A stretch of 64,000 nt of DNA from Gemmobacter caeruleus (GCF_008271655.1 NZ_VKKX01000011.1:434001-498000), one strand, 5' to 3'. Counted from the first letter of the stretch, positions 9,113-17,902 are shown. A program made the numbers and translations. The notes: generated by a model not told the origin, from the sequence alone.

Positions 9113-9958
9113 TCAGTTGGTGCAGGGGATCTGATCCTCGATCACTTCGGTCCCCACGCGCTTGCGCACGGTGCAGACCTTTTCCTTCGGGGCCTCCACC
9201 ACTTCGACCGCCTTTTCGCCGAAGATGCTGGTATCGACCTCGACCGCGGCGTTGGTCAGTTCGGTCTCGTTCAGGCCGACCAGCGACACGCTCAGCTTGC
9301 CCGAGGTCTGCGCCTGGGCGAGGCGGGCCACCTGTTCGGGGCTGACGGCGACGGTCATCGCCTTGGGCACCTGCATGGCGCTGCCGTCGCGGGCCTTGCC
9401 CTCGGGGCGGTCCACCGCGATGATCTCGACCGCGCTTTCGATCAGCATGGTCTTTTCCTGGCCGTTCAGTGTCACGCCGGTCCAGTAGACATCGACGCGG
9501 TTCGTCGGCTGCAACATGCGCGAGGCACCGGCGGTGTCGTTGAAATTGATGGTAAAGGCGCGCTGGCCGGGCTTGAGCATGTTGGTCAGGCCGGCGGTTT
9601 CGCCCGGGGCGGTCACCTTCACGGCCAGAAGCGGCTCAAAGGCCTCGAACTGGCGCAGCACATAGCGCGGTTCCTTGTCGGCATCGTCGAAGGGCGGGCT
9701 GTCGGCGGTAAAGATCCCCTCGGGCAGGGCCTTTTCCGGCCAGTAGATGACCTGCACGTCTTCGGGGGTCAGCGTGTCGCCATAGTTCAGCGGCTTGTTG
9801 ACGACATAGACCTGCGTGAGCTTGCCGATCTGCTTCAGCGTCTGCTGGTCGCGCTGCATCTGCGCTTCGGTCTGGCCCACATATTGCTGGACCAGGTAGA
9901 CCGACGCACCCGCAAGGGCGAGGCCGGCCATCAGAATTCCAATCCGCATCGTCTGCAT
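9113..9958 (-). CDS. cpaB: Flp pilus assembly protein CpaB/RcpC
   Basis: Periplasmic protein anchored by one N-terminal membrane helix (about residues 5-22), working with the CpaC secretin. 281 residues with a SAF-like domain at about 45-110 (YVVNKPLNYGDTLTPEDV) and the RcpC region beyond. The ATG at 9958 is chosen because AGGA sits eight bases upstream; the in-frame ATG at 9967 overlaps that site. Third gene of the locus, after two pilins. A C-terminal Cys pair (CTVRKRVGTEVIEDQIPC) could form a disulfide. Confidence 0.9.
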   Translation of the reverse strand: MQTMRIGILMAGLALAGASVYLVQQYVGQTEAQMQRDQQTLKQIGKLTQVYVVNKPLNYGDTLTPEDVQVIYWPEKALPEGIFTADSPPFDDADKEPRYVLRQFEAFEPLLAVKVTAPGETAGLTNMLKPGQRAFTINFNDTAGASRMLQPTNRVDVYWTGVTLNGQEKTMLIESAVEIIAVDRPEGKARDGSAMQVPKAMTVAVSPEQVARLAQAQTSGKLSVSLVGLNETELTNAAVEVDTSIFGEKAVEVVEAPKEKVCTVRKRVGTEVIEDQIPCTN

Positions 9959-10000
9959 GTTTATCATCCTATCGTGGACGCGGCGCGTCCGGAAAACGGG

Positions 10001-10183
10001 TCAGGAGCGCAGCACGCTGGAAATGATGCCGGCGATCAGATCGCCATATTGCGTGCCCTCGGCCACGATCACGGCAATTGCCCCCAATGCCATGACGGCA
10101 AGCGCGGCGGTCAAGATGACGAAATCGACCGTCACGGCGCCTTCTTCGTCGCGGATGAAACGGGTGGTTACTGCTTTGATCAT
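10001..10183 (-). CDS. Flp-type pilin, second copy
   Basis: Small pilin of 60 residues: a basic leader, the segment DEEGAVTVDFVILTAA, a single hydrophobic helix and a short polar tail. Cleavage would follow the Gly of EEG, leaving Ala1 and Asp5-Phe6. Classical Flp pilins carry Glu5-Tyr6, so this is a divergent member. AGAGG precedes the ATG. It lies between the first pilin and cpaB, separated from the first by a stem-loop. Major or minor subunit status is not decidable from sequence. Confidence 0.85.
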   Translation of the reverse strand: MIKAVTTRFIRDEEGAVTVDFVILTAALAVMALGAIAVIVAEGTQYGDLIAGIISSVLRS

Positions 10184-10247
10184 TACTGGCCTCTTGAACG
10201 TTTGTCGGTGTGCGGCCTTGCGTTCTGCCCGACCTCTGACATGGCAA

Positions 10248-10278
10248 CAGGCTGCGACCCCGTTGGAGCCGCAGCCTG
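10248..10278. promoter_or_regulatory. Stem-loop between the two pilin genes
   Basis: A 9-bp perfect stem CAGGCTGCG / CGCAGCCTG with a 13-base loop lies 38 bases after the first pilin stop on the minus strand. No T tract follows. It could protect the upstream pilin mRNA or attenuate transcription so that the first pilin is made in excess over downstream tad proteins. Confidence 0.5.
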
Positions 10279-10316
10279 CCTGTCACGTTCGCACTACAGG
10301 AAACGTGCGTGTCGGA

Positions 10317-10511
10317 TCAGTTGCGGCCGACGGTGCGGGCTTCCTGCATGTCAGCAGCGATCTGGTCGGCGGTCGCCTGGACTTCCGGGGTCACGGCCTG
10401 CACGATCAGGATGCCAAGGCCCACGATGCCCGCGGTCAGAACCACGAAGTCAACGGTCACGGCGCCCGACTCGTCTTTGGAGAATTTTTTGAAGAAGTTC
10501 AGCAGTTTCAT
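10317..10511 (-). CDS. Flp-type pilin, first copy
   Basis: Pilin of 64 residues, first gene of the tad locus. Leader MKLLNFFKKFSKDESG is followed by AVTVDFVVLTAG, a hydrophobic helix and an acidic, Gln-rich tail. Like the second pilin it has Asp-Phe at mature positions 5-6 instead of Glu-Tyr. AAGGGAC precedes the ATG. Its promoter must lie in the AT-rich stretch upstream, which includes a CtrA-like site. Probably the major pilin by position, which is inference. Confidence 0.87.
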   Translation of the reverse strand: MKLLNFFKKFSKDESGAVTVDFVVLTAGIVGLGILIVQAVTPEVQATADQIAADMQEARTVGRN

Positions 10512-10883
10512 GGTTTCAGTCCCTTGGTTCGGTTTGCTCGGTTACTACCGCCCGCTGCATCTGACCGGCCTCTGTTCCGATCCGCTCTTCGTTGCGGCAT
10601 GGGCTCATATAGCCCCCCAAAGGTGGCGGGAGTTGGGAGGCATTGGGGCCGATCGGAAAAACCGCAAAAAACTGGCGAAAATCTCGTAACACATTGATTT
10701 TTAGCAATTAGAATTTTGTTAACCCTGTCGCGCCCTTTCGGCCCGCCACCCGAAACCGGCGCAGTTGGGCAGAATTGCGGCAAAACTGCCACGTTTGACG
10801 GGGGGAGGGGCCGTTTTGTCTGGATCGGAGTCGCGCTTTCTGCGAGGATTTCCCCATAAAACCGGAAAACGGACAGGCACCCC
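10512..10883. other. 372-base divergent intergenic region with pilin promoter area
   Basis: Non-coding region between the divergent pilin gene and lytic transglycosylase gene. Short overlapping reading frames here lack good start context. The centre (about 10685-10725) is strikingly AT-rich for this genome and carries a CtrA-like box; it is the likely promoter zone for the tad locus. No confident -35/-10 pair was assigned. Confidence 0.6.
10708..10722 (-). promoter_or_regulatory. Candidate CtrA-binding site upstream of the pilin gene
   Basis: Plus strand reads TTAG-AATTTTG-TTAA followed by CC, a one-mismatch copy of the alphaproteobacterial CtrA consensus TTAA-N7-TTAA. It lies about 200 bases ahead of the first pilin ATG in the only AT-rich part of the region. 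CtrA control of pilin genes is established in Caulobacter; its use here is inference. Confidence 0.4.
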
Positions 10884-11879
10884 ATGGGCAGGGGAACACG
10901 AGCAGGCAGCATCAGCGGGCTGATTCTGACGGTTGCGGGCGGGGTCGCGGGCCTTGGCGCACCGTTTTCGGCTGTTCGCGCGCAGGATGCCCCGCAAACG
11001 GCGACTCAGGCCGATCCGGCGCCGGCGGCAGAACCGACCCCGGCGCCCAAGATCGTCGCCCCCGCGCCGCCCGCATTCGAGGATTTCACCTTTCGCCGCG
11101 TGAAGGCGCATACGCCCGGTCTGGGCGGCAAGCGCATCACCGTGCAGATCGACCCCGCGGAGCAGGCCCGCCGTCTGGCCGCCTCGCCCAAGGTGGACCG
11201 CGAGAAAGAGGCGGAGTCGGTCGCCGATGCCGCCGCGCCGGCGCTGGCGCCGCAAGTGCCCGCCGATCAGGCCAAGGTCGCCGCCACCTATACCTGGTTC
11301 TGGGACAACGTGCCGACCGCGCGCGAGGCGATCCAGGGCCGCTTTCCGCTGGCGTTGGCGACGCTGTCCAAGGGGCCGGGCGGCAGCCAGGTCCGGGCGC
11401 CGCGCATGCAGCACATGCAGGAGATCGCCGAGAAATACGGCACCGACATCCTCAAGGCCACGATCGGCACCGAAGTGTCGCCCGCGCTGGCGCTGGCCGT
11501 GATCGGCGTGGAAAGCGCGGGCCGCCCCGAGGCGCTCAGCCATGCCGGGGCGCAGGGGCTGATGCAGCTGATCCCGGCCACGGCAGAGCGTTTTGGCGTG
11601 ACCGATGCCATGGTGCCCGCGCAGAACATCAAGGGCGGGGTGGCCTATCTCGACTGGCTGATGAAGCGGTTCGACCGCGATCCGCTGATGGTGCTGGCCG
11701 CCTATAACGCGGGCGAGGGCGCGGTGGAGGCCAATGCCGGCGTGCCGCCCTACCCGGAAACCCGCGATTATGTGCCCAAGGTTCTGGCCGCCTGGCAGGT
11801 GGCGCAGGGCCTGTGCCAGACCCCGCCCGAGATCTTTTCCGATCCTTGCGTCTTTCGCATCATCGCCGCCGGGGGCTAG
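10884..11879 (+). CDS. Periplasmic lytic transglycosylase (SLT domain)
   Basis: Protein of 331 residues that would cleave peptidoglycan glycan strands. A signal peptide (about 1-35) is followed by an Ala/Pro-rich linker and an SLT/GEWL domain at about 185-300, with the catalytic Glu in GVESAGRPEALSHAGAQGLMQL and AYNAGEGAVEANAGVPPYPET. It is divergent from the tad locus and could open the wall for pilus assembly, but such enzymes are common and the link is only positional. Converges on the acetyltransferase gene with three bases between stops. Confidence 0.9.
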   Translation: MGRGTRAGSISGLILTVAGGVAGLGAPFSAVRAQDAPQTATQADPAPAAEPTPAPKIVAPAPPAFEDFTFRRVKAHTPGLGGKRITVQIDPAEQARRLAASPKVDREKEAESVADAAAPALAPQVPADQAKVAATYTWFWDNVPTAREAIQGRFPLALATLSKGPGGSQVRAPRMQHMQEIAEKYGTDILKATIGTEVSPALALAVIGVESAGRPEALSHAGAQGLMQLIPATAERFGVTDAMVPAQNIKGGVAYLDWLMKRFDRDPLMVLAAYNAGEGAVEANAGVPPYPETRDYVPKVLAAWQVAQGLCQTPPEIFSDPCVFRIIAAGG

Positions 11880-11882
11880 CGG

Positions 11883-12173
11883 TCAGACCGCGAAGACGTC
11901 TGCCCATTCGGGATGCTTGCGGCGCTGCGCGTTCACAAAGGGGCAGAGCGGCATGATCTTGAACCCCTCGGCGCGGGCGTCCTCGACCAGCCGGGTGACC
12001 AGGGCCAGCCCCGCGCCGGTGCCGCGAAAGCTGTCGGGCACGCCGGTATGATCGGCGATGATCAGCGTGGGCGAGGTGACCGACCAGGTCAGTTCCGCCT
12101 CCTCGCCATCCTTGCGGATCACATAGCGCCCCTTGGACGGCCCGGCCTCGCGTTCGATGGTGAATGCGGTCAT
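11883..12173 (-). CDS. Small GNAT-like acetyltransferase (YjdJ/CG family)
   Basis: Protein of 96 residues of the short Gcn5-related N-acetyltransferase type. The acetyl-CoA loop is recognisable as VPDSFRGTGAGLALVTRLVEDARAEG, with PLCPFVNAQRRKHPEW after it, both typical of the family. Cytoplasmic; the acceptor substrate is unknown. Transcribed on its own, convergent with the lytic transglycosylase gene. Confidence 0.85.
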   Translation of the reverse strand: MTAFTIEREAGPSKGRYVIRKDGEEAELTWSVTSPTLIIADHTGVPDSFRGTGAGLALVTRLVEDARAEGFKIMPLCPFVNAQRRKHPEWADVFAV

Positions 12174-12353
12174 CCTGTTCTCCTCTTTGCGGTGCAGTCT
12201 GGTGCGGGAAACCGCCCGCCGACAAGTCCCCTGCGCGGGGTTTCGTTCTTTCCCCCTTCAAAGACGCGAGGGCTGCGATATGTTGAGGGGCAGGAACGGG
12301 CCGCGGCCCGGCGTCATCGCGGGCAGACCCGCCAGTTCGGAAAGGCCATTGCC

Positions 12354-13460
12354 ATGGTATTCGATTTCCTCAAGGGCGAATTCATTGATGTCATTTCATG
12401 GCTCGACGATACGCGCGACACGATGGTCTGGCGGTTCGAGCGGCGCGGCCAGGCGATCAAATACGGCGCCAAGCTGACCGTGCGCGAGGGGCAGGCGGCG
12501 GTTTTCGTGCATGAGGGGCAGTTGGCCGATGTGTTCGGCCCCGGCCTTTACATGCTGGAAACCAACAACATGCCGATCCTGACCACGCTTCAGCATTGGG
12601 ATCACGGCTTCAATTCACCCTTCAAATCCGAGGTCTATTTCGTCAATACGACCCGGTTCAACGATCTGAAATGGGGCACCAAGAACCCGATCATGTGCCG
12701 CGACGCGGAATTCGGGCCGGTGCGGCTGCGGGCCTTTGGCACCTATTCGATGCGGGTCTCCGATCCGGGGGTGTTCCTGAAAGAGATCGTCGGCACCGAT
12801 GGCGAATTTACCGCCGATGAAATCTCCAGCCAGATCCGCAATGTGATCGTGCAGGAAATGAGCCGCGTTCTGGCGTCCTCCGGCATTCCGGTGCTGGATA
12901 TGGCGGCCAATACCGGCGACCTGGCCAAGCTGATCGCGACCGCCATTGCGCCCAAGATCGCCGAATACGGGCTGGTCCTGCCGGAATTCTATATCGAGAA
13001 TGTCAGCCTGCCCGAAGAGGTGGAAAAGGTGCTGGACAAGCGCACCTCCATGGGCATCGTCGGCGATCTGAACCGCTATATGCAGTTCAACGCGGCCGAA
13101 GGCATGGCCCAGCCCGGCAGCGGCATGGGCGCGATGATGGGGGCCGGAATGGCCGCCGGCATGGGGGTTTCGATGGGGCAGAACATGGGGCCCTGGGGGG
13201 CGCCCGCCGGGGCCACCCCGGCCGCTGCCGCCCCGCCGCCCCCGCCGCCGCCGGCCGCGAAACAGTGGCATCTGGCGGAAAACGGCGCCACCAAGGGGCC
13301 GTTCGGCGAAGGCGATCTGGCCGCGCTGGTGCAATCGGGGGCCCTGACGCGGGCCACGATGGTCTGGGCCGCCGGGATGGAGGGTTGGAAGCCCGCCGCC
13401 GAAACCGAGCTGGGTCGCCTGTTCGCGATGGTGCCGCCCCCGCCGCCGCCGGGCGCCTGA
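12354..13460 (+). CDS. SPFH-domain (virion-core-like, YdjI-type) protein with C-terminal GYF_2 domain
   Basis: Protein of 368 residues. The N-terminal ~250 residues match the SPFH/prohibitin-like family also called virion core protein (MVFDFLKGEFIDVISW at the start, IPVLDMAANTGDLAKLI in the middle). A Gly/Met-rich segment and a Pro-rich linker lead to a GYF_2-like domain (about 300-360: QWHLAENGATKGPF, MVWAAGMEGWKPA). GGAAAGG precedes ATG 12354; the much longer upstream frame is antisense to the acetyltransferase. Next to the zinc-ribbon gene, this resembles the Bacillus YdjI/YdjG membrane-stress pair. Function inferred. Confidence 0.85.
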   Translation: MVFDFLKGEFIDVISWLDDTRDTMVWRFERRGQAIKYGAKLTVREGQAAVFVHEGQLADVFGPGLYMLETNNMPILTTLQHWDHGFNSPFKSEVYFVNTTRFNDLKWGTKNPIMCRDAEFGPVRLRAFGTYSMRVSDPGVFLKEIVGTDGEFTADEISSQIRNVIVQEMSRVLASSGIPVLDMAANTGDLAKLIATAIAPKIAEYGLVLPEFYIENVSLPEEVEKVLDKRTSMGIVGDLNRYMQFNAAEGMAQPGSGMGAMMGAGMAAGMGVSMGQNMGPWGAPAGATPAAAAPPPPPPPAAKQWHLAENGATKGPFGEGDLAALVQSGALTRATMVWAAGMEGWKPAAETELGRLFAMVPPPPPPGA

Positions 13461-13565
13461 GCCAAACCGGGGGAGGGGTGGCGCCCGGCGCTGCCCCGCC
13501 TGTTGCACGACCCTTGCGCGGGCCACCCTTCCGGCCCGCGCCACGATTTTCAGGACGACCCCGCC

Positions 13566-14669
13566 GTGACCGAACCTTTGGCCGAACGTCATTTCCCCTG
13601 CGAATCCTGTGGCGCCGACCTGCGATATGCGCCGGGCCAGACCCATCTGCGCTGCGACCATTGCGGGCATGAGCAGGACATCCCCGCCGCCCCCGAGGGG
13701 CGCATGCTGGCGCTTGGCGAACATGACCTGCACCGCGCGCTGCGCGACAGCCTGCCCCCCGGCGCGATGGAGGAGGTGCGCACGACCCGCTGCCCGGGCT
13801 GCGGTGCGCTGGTGGAGTTTCAGGGCGCCGATCACGCCACCGAATGCCCGTTCTGCGCCACCCCGGTGGTGATCGGCACCGGCACCAATCGCCAGATCAA
13901 GCCGCAGGCGGTGTTGCCCTTCGCGCTGGACGAACGCACCGCGCGTCAGGCGATGGTGTCCTGGCTGGGCGGCCTGTGGTTCGCCCCCAACGGGCTGGTG
14001 GAATATGCCCGCAAGGGCCGGGCGCTGAACGGGCTCTATGTGCCTTACTGGACCTTCGATGCCGCGACGCGGTCAGCCTATGTGGGCGAGCGGGGCGACC
14101 ATTACTATGTCACCGAAACGGTGAACGTGAACGGGCGGTCGGAACAGCGGCAGGTGCAGAAAACCCGCTGGAGCGGGCGGCGCGGCTGGGTCAGCCGGGT
14201 GTTCGACGATGTGCTGGTGCTGGCCTCGGGGTCGCTGCCGCGGCGCTATACCGATGCGCTGGCGCCCTGGGATCTGGGCGCCTTGCAGGCCTATCGCGAG
14301 GACTACCTGTCGGGCTTTACCGCCGAGGGCTATACGATTGGGCTGGAAGAGGGCTGGGCCCGCGCGCGCGAGGTGATGGCGGGGGTGATCCAGGGCGATG
14401 TGCGGCGCGATATCGGCGGCGATGTGCAGAAGGTGCATCGCGTCGATACCGAATATTCCGCCGAGACCTTCAAGCATGTGCTGCTGCCGATCTGGATGGC
14501 GGCCTATAAATACAACGGCAAGAGCTATCGCTTCATCGTCAATGGCCAGACCGGCCGGGTGCAGGGCGAGCGACCCTGGAGCGCGTGGAAGATCGGTTTC
14601 GCGGTGCTGGCCGCCGTGACGCTTGGCCTGGGGCTGTTCTACCTGAAGCAATCGGGGGCGATCCGCTAG
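13566..14669 (+). CDS. TFIIB-type zinc-ribbon membrane protein (YdjG-like)
   Basis: About 367 residues from GTG 13566 (an in-frame ATG at 13503 adds 21 unconvincing residues). Two zinc ribbons open the protein (CESCGADLRY...CDHCGHEQ and CPGCGALVEF...CPFCATPVV). A long soluble middle domain (about 110-330) follows, then one C-terminal membrane helix (VLAAVTLGLGLFYL). Such proteins occur beside SPFH/YdjI-like genes. 105 bases after the SPFH gene on the same strand, so probably one transcript. Biochemical role not established. Confidence 0.8.
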   Translation: MTEPLAERHFPCESCGADLRYAPGQTHLRCDHCGHEQDIPAAPEGRMLALGEHDLHRALRDSLPPGAMEEVRTTRCPGCGALVEFQGADHATECPFCATPVVIGTGTNRQIKPQAVLPFALDERTARQAMVSWLGGLWFAPNGLVEYARKGRALNGLYVPYWTFDAATRSAYVGERGDHYYVTETVNVNGRSEQRQVQKTRWSGRRGWVSRVFDDVLVLASGSLPRRYTDALAPWDLGALQAYREDYLSGFTAEGYTIGLEEGWARAREVMAGVIQGDVRRDIGGDVQKVHRVDTEYSAETFKHVLLPIWMAAYKYNGKSYRFIVNGQTGRVQGERPWSAWKIGFAVLAAVTLGLGLFYLKQSGAIR

Positions 14670-14694
14670 GATCGGTCTGCCCGGTGGTGACCGC

Positions 14695-14756
14695 CGGAGG
14701 GGTTTTGCACCCCTCCGAACCTCCCCGCAGGATATTTATGAACAGATGAAGGGGGG
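14695..14756. repeat. Intergenic repeat copy A: GC hairpin plus GATATTT tail
   Basis: An 8-bp stem CGGAGGGG / CCCCTCCG (14695-14717, 7-base loop) followed by CTCCCCGCAGGATATTTATG and GATGAAGG. The layout hairpin, then C-rich, then GATATTT/GAGTATTT, then AAG recurs at 19422-19472. It lies between convergent genes. Confidence 0.5.
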
Positions 14757-15707
14757 TCAGCTTGGCCCGCCGCCCATCAGGCCCGCGGCGATCTCGCGCA
14801 CGATGGGGCGGGCCTCGATCGCGGTCATGCCGGGGCGCAGGCGCGGATTGTAGAGGATGCGCAGCATCAGTTCATCCTGCCGGGTGAGCAGGGCGAATTC
14901 CTCGTCGTCGTTGAAGATCGACGGACGGGCGAGCGGGCTGTCATTGGCCAGACCCAGGCCCTGCGCGATTTCCTCATGGATGCAGGACAGGCGCAGCAGG
15001 TCGGGATGTTCGGCGCGGATCACCGCGAAGGCGGCGCTGTAGCTGGAGGCCGAGCCTTGTGACAGGGCATAGACGATGCAATAGGTCGAGCGCGGCAGGT
15101 TGGTGAGGCCGCCGATCTCGGACGGGGAGAGGTCGGGCAGGGTGCGCGCGATCAGCGGGCCAAGCGCGCGGCGCTCGTCCTCGTTCACCACCTGAACGTG
15201 GAAATTGCCGCCGCTTTCGACCATGGAGATCGGGTGCCCGGTCAGGGCCGCGAGCCGCGCGAGATAGGAGCGGATGCGGGCGCGGTCGGTCGCCTGTTTC
15301 TCTGGCGGGACCGAGGGGCCGAAGGTCACATCCACCCGCACCGGCACCATCCAGCGGCGCAGGCGGCTTTGGGTTTCATGCGCGACAAGGCCGGCGGGGC
15401 TGCGGGTATATTCGTCAAACAGCGCGACGCGGATGAAGTTCTCGGTCAGCATCGTGTCGGTGAAAGGCGTATCCGCGCCGCCGCCATCGGTGCGCAGCAG
15501 GCCCTGTGACAACAGATCGGCCTGGATCTGCGCGTAATAGGCGGTCAGTGCCTCGCTTTCGGGCGAGGGGGTAGGCGGGGGCGCCAGATCGGGCGCCGCC
15601 GGGGCGGGGCGCGGGGCCGGGCGGGGCGAGATATCGGGCGCGGCCGAACAGGCCGCCAGCATGGCGGCCAGACCGAACGCGGCCAGACGTGAATTCTTGC
15701 CCATCAT
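14757..15707 (-). CDS. DUF2927-type lipoprotein
   Basis: Protein of 316 residues with a lipoprotein signal (LAACSAAP), a Pro-rich linker (residues 25-50) and a globular domain I recognise as DUF2927: FIRVALFDEY near the start, VNEDERRA, and LSCIHEEIAQGLGLANDSP with FNDDEEFALLTRQDELMLRILYNPRLRPGM near the end. The HEE...GL block resembles a degenerate zinc-protease helix (HExxQ-like), but catalysis is unproven. It starts 24 bases after telA and is probably cotranscribed with it, so a role in the same envelope stress module is plausible. Confidence 0.78.
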   Translation of the reverse strand: MMGKNSRLAAFGLAAMLAACSAAPDISPRPAPRPAPAAPDLAPPPTPSPESEALTAYYAQIQADLLSQGLLRTDGGGADTPFTDTMLTENFIRVALFDEYTRSPAGLVAHETQSRLRRWMVPVRVDVTFGPSVPPEKQATDRARIRSYLARLAALTGHPISMVESGGNFHVQVVNEDERRALGPLIARTLPDLSPSEIGGLTNLPRSTYCIVYALSQGSASSYSAAFAVIRAEHPDLLRLSCIHEEIAQGLGLANDSPLARPSIFNDDEEFALLTRQDELMLRILYNPRLRPGMTAIEARPIVREIAAGLMGGGPS

Positions 15708-15731
15708 CCCACCCTTTGCCCCCTGGCCCGC

Positions 15732-16916
15732 TCAGACCGCCGAGCCGGTCGCGGTGCCCAGCCCATCCTTGCGCGCCTTGGCCGAGGCCAGCGTGTCGCG
15801 CAGTTCGGTTTCCATCTTTTCGAGATCGGCTTCGGCGGCGGCGCGCTTGGCCTTGCCTTCATCGGCGATGGCGAGGCTTTCATTGATCGTGGCGATCAGC
15901 GTCGCATTGGCCTGCTTCACCGCCTCGATATCGAAGACGCCGCGTTCCATCTCGGTGCGGACGACGCGGTTGGTTTCTTGCAGGTTCTTCGCGTTGGCGG
16001 TCAGCAATTCATTGGTCAGGTCATTGGCGGCCTTGATCGACTGCGCCGCCTCGCGCGAGCGCTGGATCGTCACGGCCTGGGCCAGCTGGGTTTCCCAGAG
16101 CGGGACGGTATTGACCAGCGTCGAGTTGATCTTGGTGACCAGCGACTTGTCGTTTTCCTGCACCAGCCGGATCGAGGGCAGCGATTGCATCGTGACCTGG
16201 CGGGTCAGCTTGAGGTCATGGACCCGGCGTTCCAGATCGTCGCGCGCGGCGCGCAGGTCGCGCAGTTCCTGGGCGCGCAAGACCTTTTCATCCTCGGGGG
16301 CGGCGGTGACGGCGGCCTCCAGCGCGGGGATGTCGGACTTGTCCAACTCCTGCAATTTCGCCTCGCCCGCAGCGATATAGAGCGCCAGTTCGTTGTAGAA
16401 ATCCAACGTCTTGGCATAAAGCTGATCGAGCGACTTGATGTCCTTCAGGAGCGTATGGGCATGCTGGTCAAGCTGCGCGGTGACGCGGTCGATCTGGGCC
16501 TGCACTTCCTCGTATTTCGCCACGAATTTGGAATAGGGCGCGGCGCGGCCCAGCAGACGTTCCCACCAGGAGCGGTCGCGCCGCACATCCAGTTCGGAGA
16601 CGGTGAAGCCCTTGAGCGTGGAGACCATGTTGCGCAGGCTGTCGCCGGCGGGGCCGACATCCTTGTTCTTCACATCGGCCAGCATGGATTGGCTGATGAC
16701 CTGCAATTCGTTCTGCGCGGCCGATCCGAAAGAGATGATCGACTGGGTATTGCCCATGTCGATCTCGCCCATGCGGCGGCGGATTTCCTCGGCCTGGGGG
16801 GCGGGGGCCGCGTCCAGCGGCACGATCTCGGCGCCCGGTTCGGGCAGCACGACCGCGGTAATGGCCTGGACTTCGGCCAGGGTGGCTTCGGCGGCGGCGC
16901 GGACGGTTTCGGACAT
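15732..16916 (-). CDS. telA: Toxic anion resistance protein TelA family
   Basis: Protein of 394 residues, cytoplasmic, almost wholly alpha-helical or coiled coil. The central and C-terminal blocks are typical of TelA/YaaN: LPSIRLVQENDKSLV, TKINSTLVNTVPLWETQLAQ, NAKNLQETNRVVRTEMERG and FDIEAVKQAN. The ATG at 16916 has GGGAG eight bases upstream; the frame's upstream TTG is ignored. TelA proteins travel with TerB, XpaC and SPFH genes in tellurite/metal and membrane stress systems. 72 bases downstream of xpaC on the same strand, matching the Bacillus xpaC-yaaN order. Confidence 0.92.
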   Translation of the reverse strand: MSETVRAAAEATLAEVQAITAVVLPEPGAEIVPLDAAPAPQAEEIRRRMGEIDMGNTQSIISFGSAAQNELQVISQSMLADVKNKDVGPAGDSLRNMVSTLKGFTVSELDVRRDRSWWERLLGRAAPYSKFVAKYEEVQAQIDRVTAQLDQHAHTLLKDIKSLDQLYAKTLDFYNELALYIAAGEAKLQELDKSDIPALEAAVTAAPEDEKVLRAQELRDLRAARDDLERRVHDLKLTRQVTMQSLPSIRLVQENDKSLVTKINSTLVNTVPLWETQLAQAVTIQRSREAAQSIKAANDLTNELLTANAKNLQETNRVVRTEMERGVFDIEAVKQANATLIATINESLAIADEGKAKRAAAEADLEKMETELRDTLASAKARKDGLGTATGSAV

Positions 16917-16988
16917 CGGCAAACTCCCTCATCATGCCTTGCGGCGCTACGGGTTACGGGCCCGGCTTAGCAGGGCGGGCGCGGCTTC

Positions 16989-17900
16989 TCAATCTCGGTT
17001 CGGGGGCGGGGTCTCGTATTGCAGACGTTCGCGCAGCACCTGGATCTCCACATCGAGCGCGGAGGCGTCATTGGTCAGGAGCCGGGCGGATCGGTCGGCG
17101 AAATTGGTTTCCAGATCGGCCAGCAGCGCCTCGTAATCGGTGCGGGCCTTGGGGTCGCGGTTCTGCGCGTAAAGATCGGCGAATTTCACCGTCGCGTCGC
17201 GGGCACCCATCAGGTAGACGCCCAGATATTTGCGCACCGCCGACAAGTCGCGCGGGTCATCCTCGACCCGGCGGAACAATTGGCGCGCGGCGGCGGCAAA
17301 GCGTTCGACCCGGGTTTCCAGACTGCGGTCGCGGGCGCGCAGGATCGCGTCCTTCATCGCGGCGAGATAGGCCTCGGCCTCGTCCACGGCGCGGGCGACG
17401 CGGTCGGCCTGGAAATCGTCGATCCCTTCGGCGCCCTTGTCGCGCAGCGGGTCAGGGCCGAAGGCGCCCAGATGCAGCGCCCCGCCCAGCAGGCCGAACA
17501 GCGCGGCGAAAGCCGTCGATCCGGTGGCGGCAAGGGCCCCGGTGGCGATGCCGAGGCCGGCAAGGACCGAGCCGAAGATCTTGCGCGGAAAGGCAGGGCG
17601 ACGGGCGACCTTGCGCAGGGCATAGGCGGCCTCGGCCCGCAGCCCTTCGCGCGTGAGGAGAGCGGCGCCCAGCAGCAGCGCCGCGGCGCCGAGGTTCAGC
17701 ACCAGCCCCCCGGCATCGGAGAAGAAGGCCTTGGCGGCAAAGATCAACGGCACGAGGAACAGGATGTTCGACCGCGCGCCGGCCGGGGCCGGGCGCTTGC
17801 TGTCATAGAGATTGGGCACGCTCTGGCCCGGGGGGGCGGCGGGGTGATCGCGCCCCACATCGCCCGTCGGGGAGTATTTGCCGCCGAACCGCTGGGCCAT
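16989..17900 (-). CDS. xpaC: XpaC-family membrane protein
   Basis: Protein of 303 residues. Residues 1-45 are polar and Pro-rich (YSPTGDVGRDHPAAPPG); three to four hydrophobic segments follow (about 48-145). The C-terminal half is a helical cytoplasmic domain (YLAAMKDAILRARD, KYLGVYLMGARDATVKFADLY, DFETNFADRSARLL-like) that I match to XpaC, named for 5-bromo-4-chloroindolyl phosphate hydrolysis in Bacillus, where it pairs with the TelA homologue. ATG 17900 follows the microprotein stop by two bases. A long upstream extension is antisense or another frame of the pseudouridine synthase region. Confidence 0.82.
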   Translation of the reverse strand: MAQRFGGKYSPTGDVGRDHPAAPPGQSVPNLYDSKRPAPAGARSNILFLVPLIFAAKAFFSDAGGLVLNLGAAALLLGAALLTREGLRAEAAYALRKVARRPAFPRKIFGSVLAGLGIATGALAATGSTAFAALFGLLGGALHLGAFGPDPLRDKGAEGIDDFQADRVARAVDEAEAYLAAMKDAILRARDRSLETRVERFAAAARQLFRRVEDDPRDLSAVRKYLGVYLMGARDATVKFADLYAQNRDPKARTDYEALLADLETNFADRSARLLTNDASALDVEIQVLRERLQYETPPPNRD

Positions 17901-17902
17901 GG

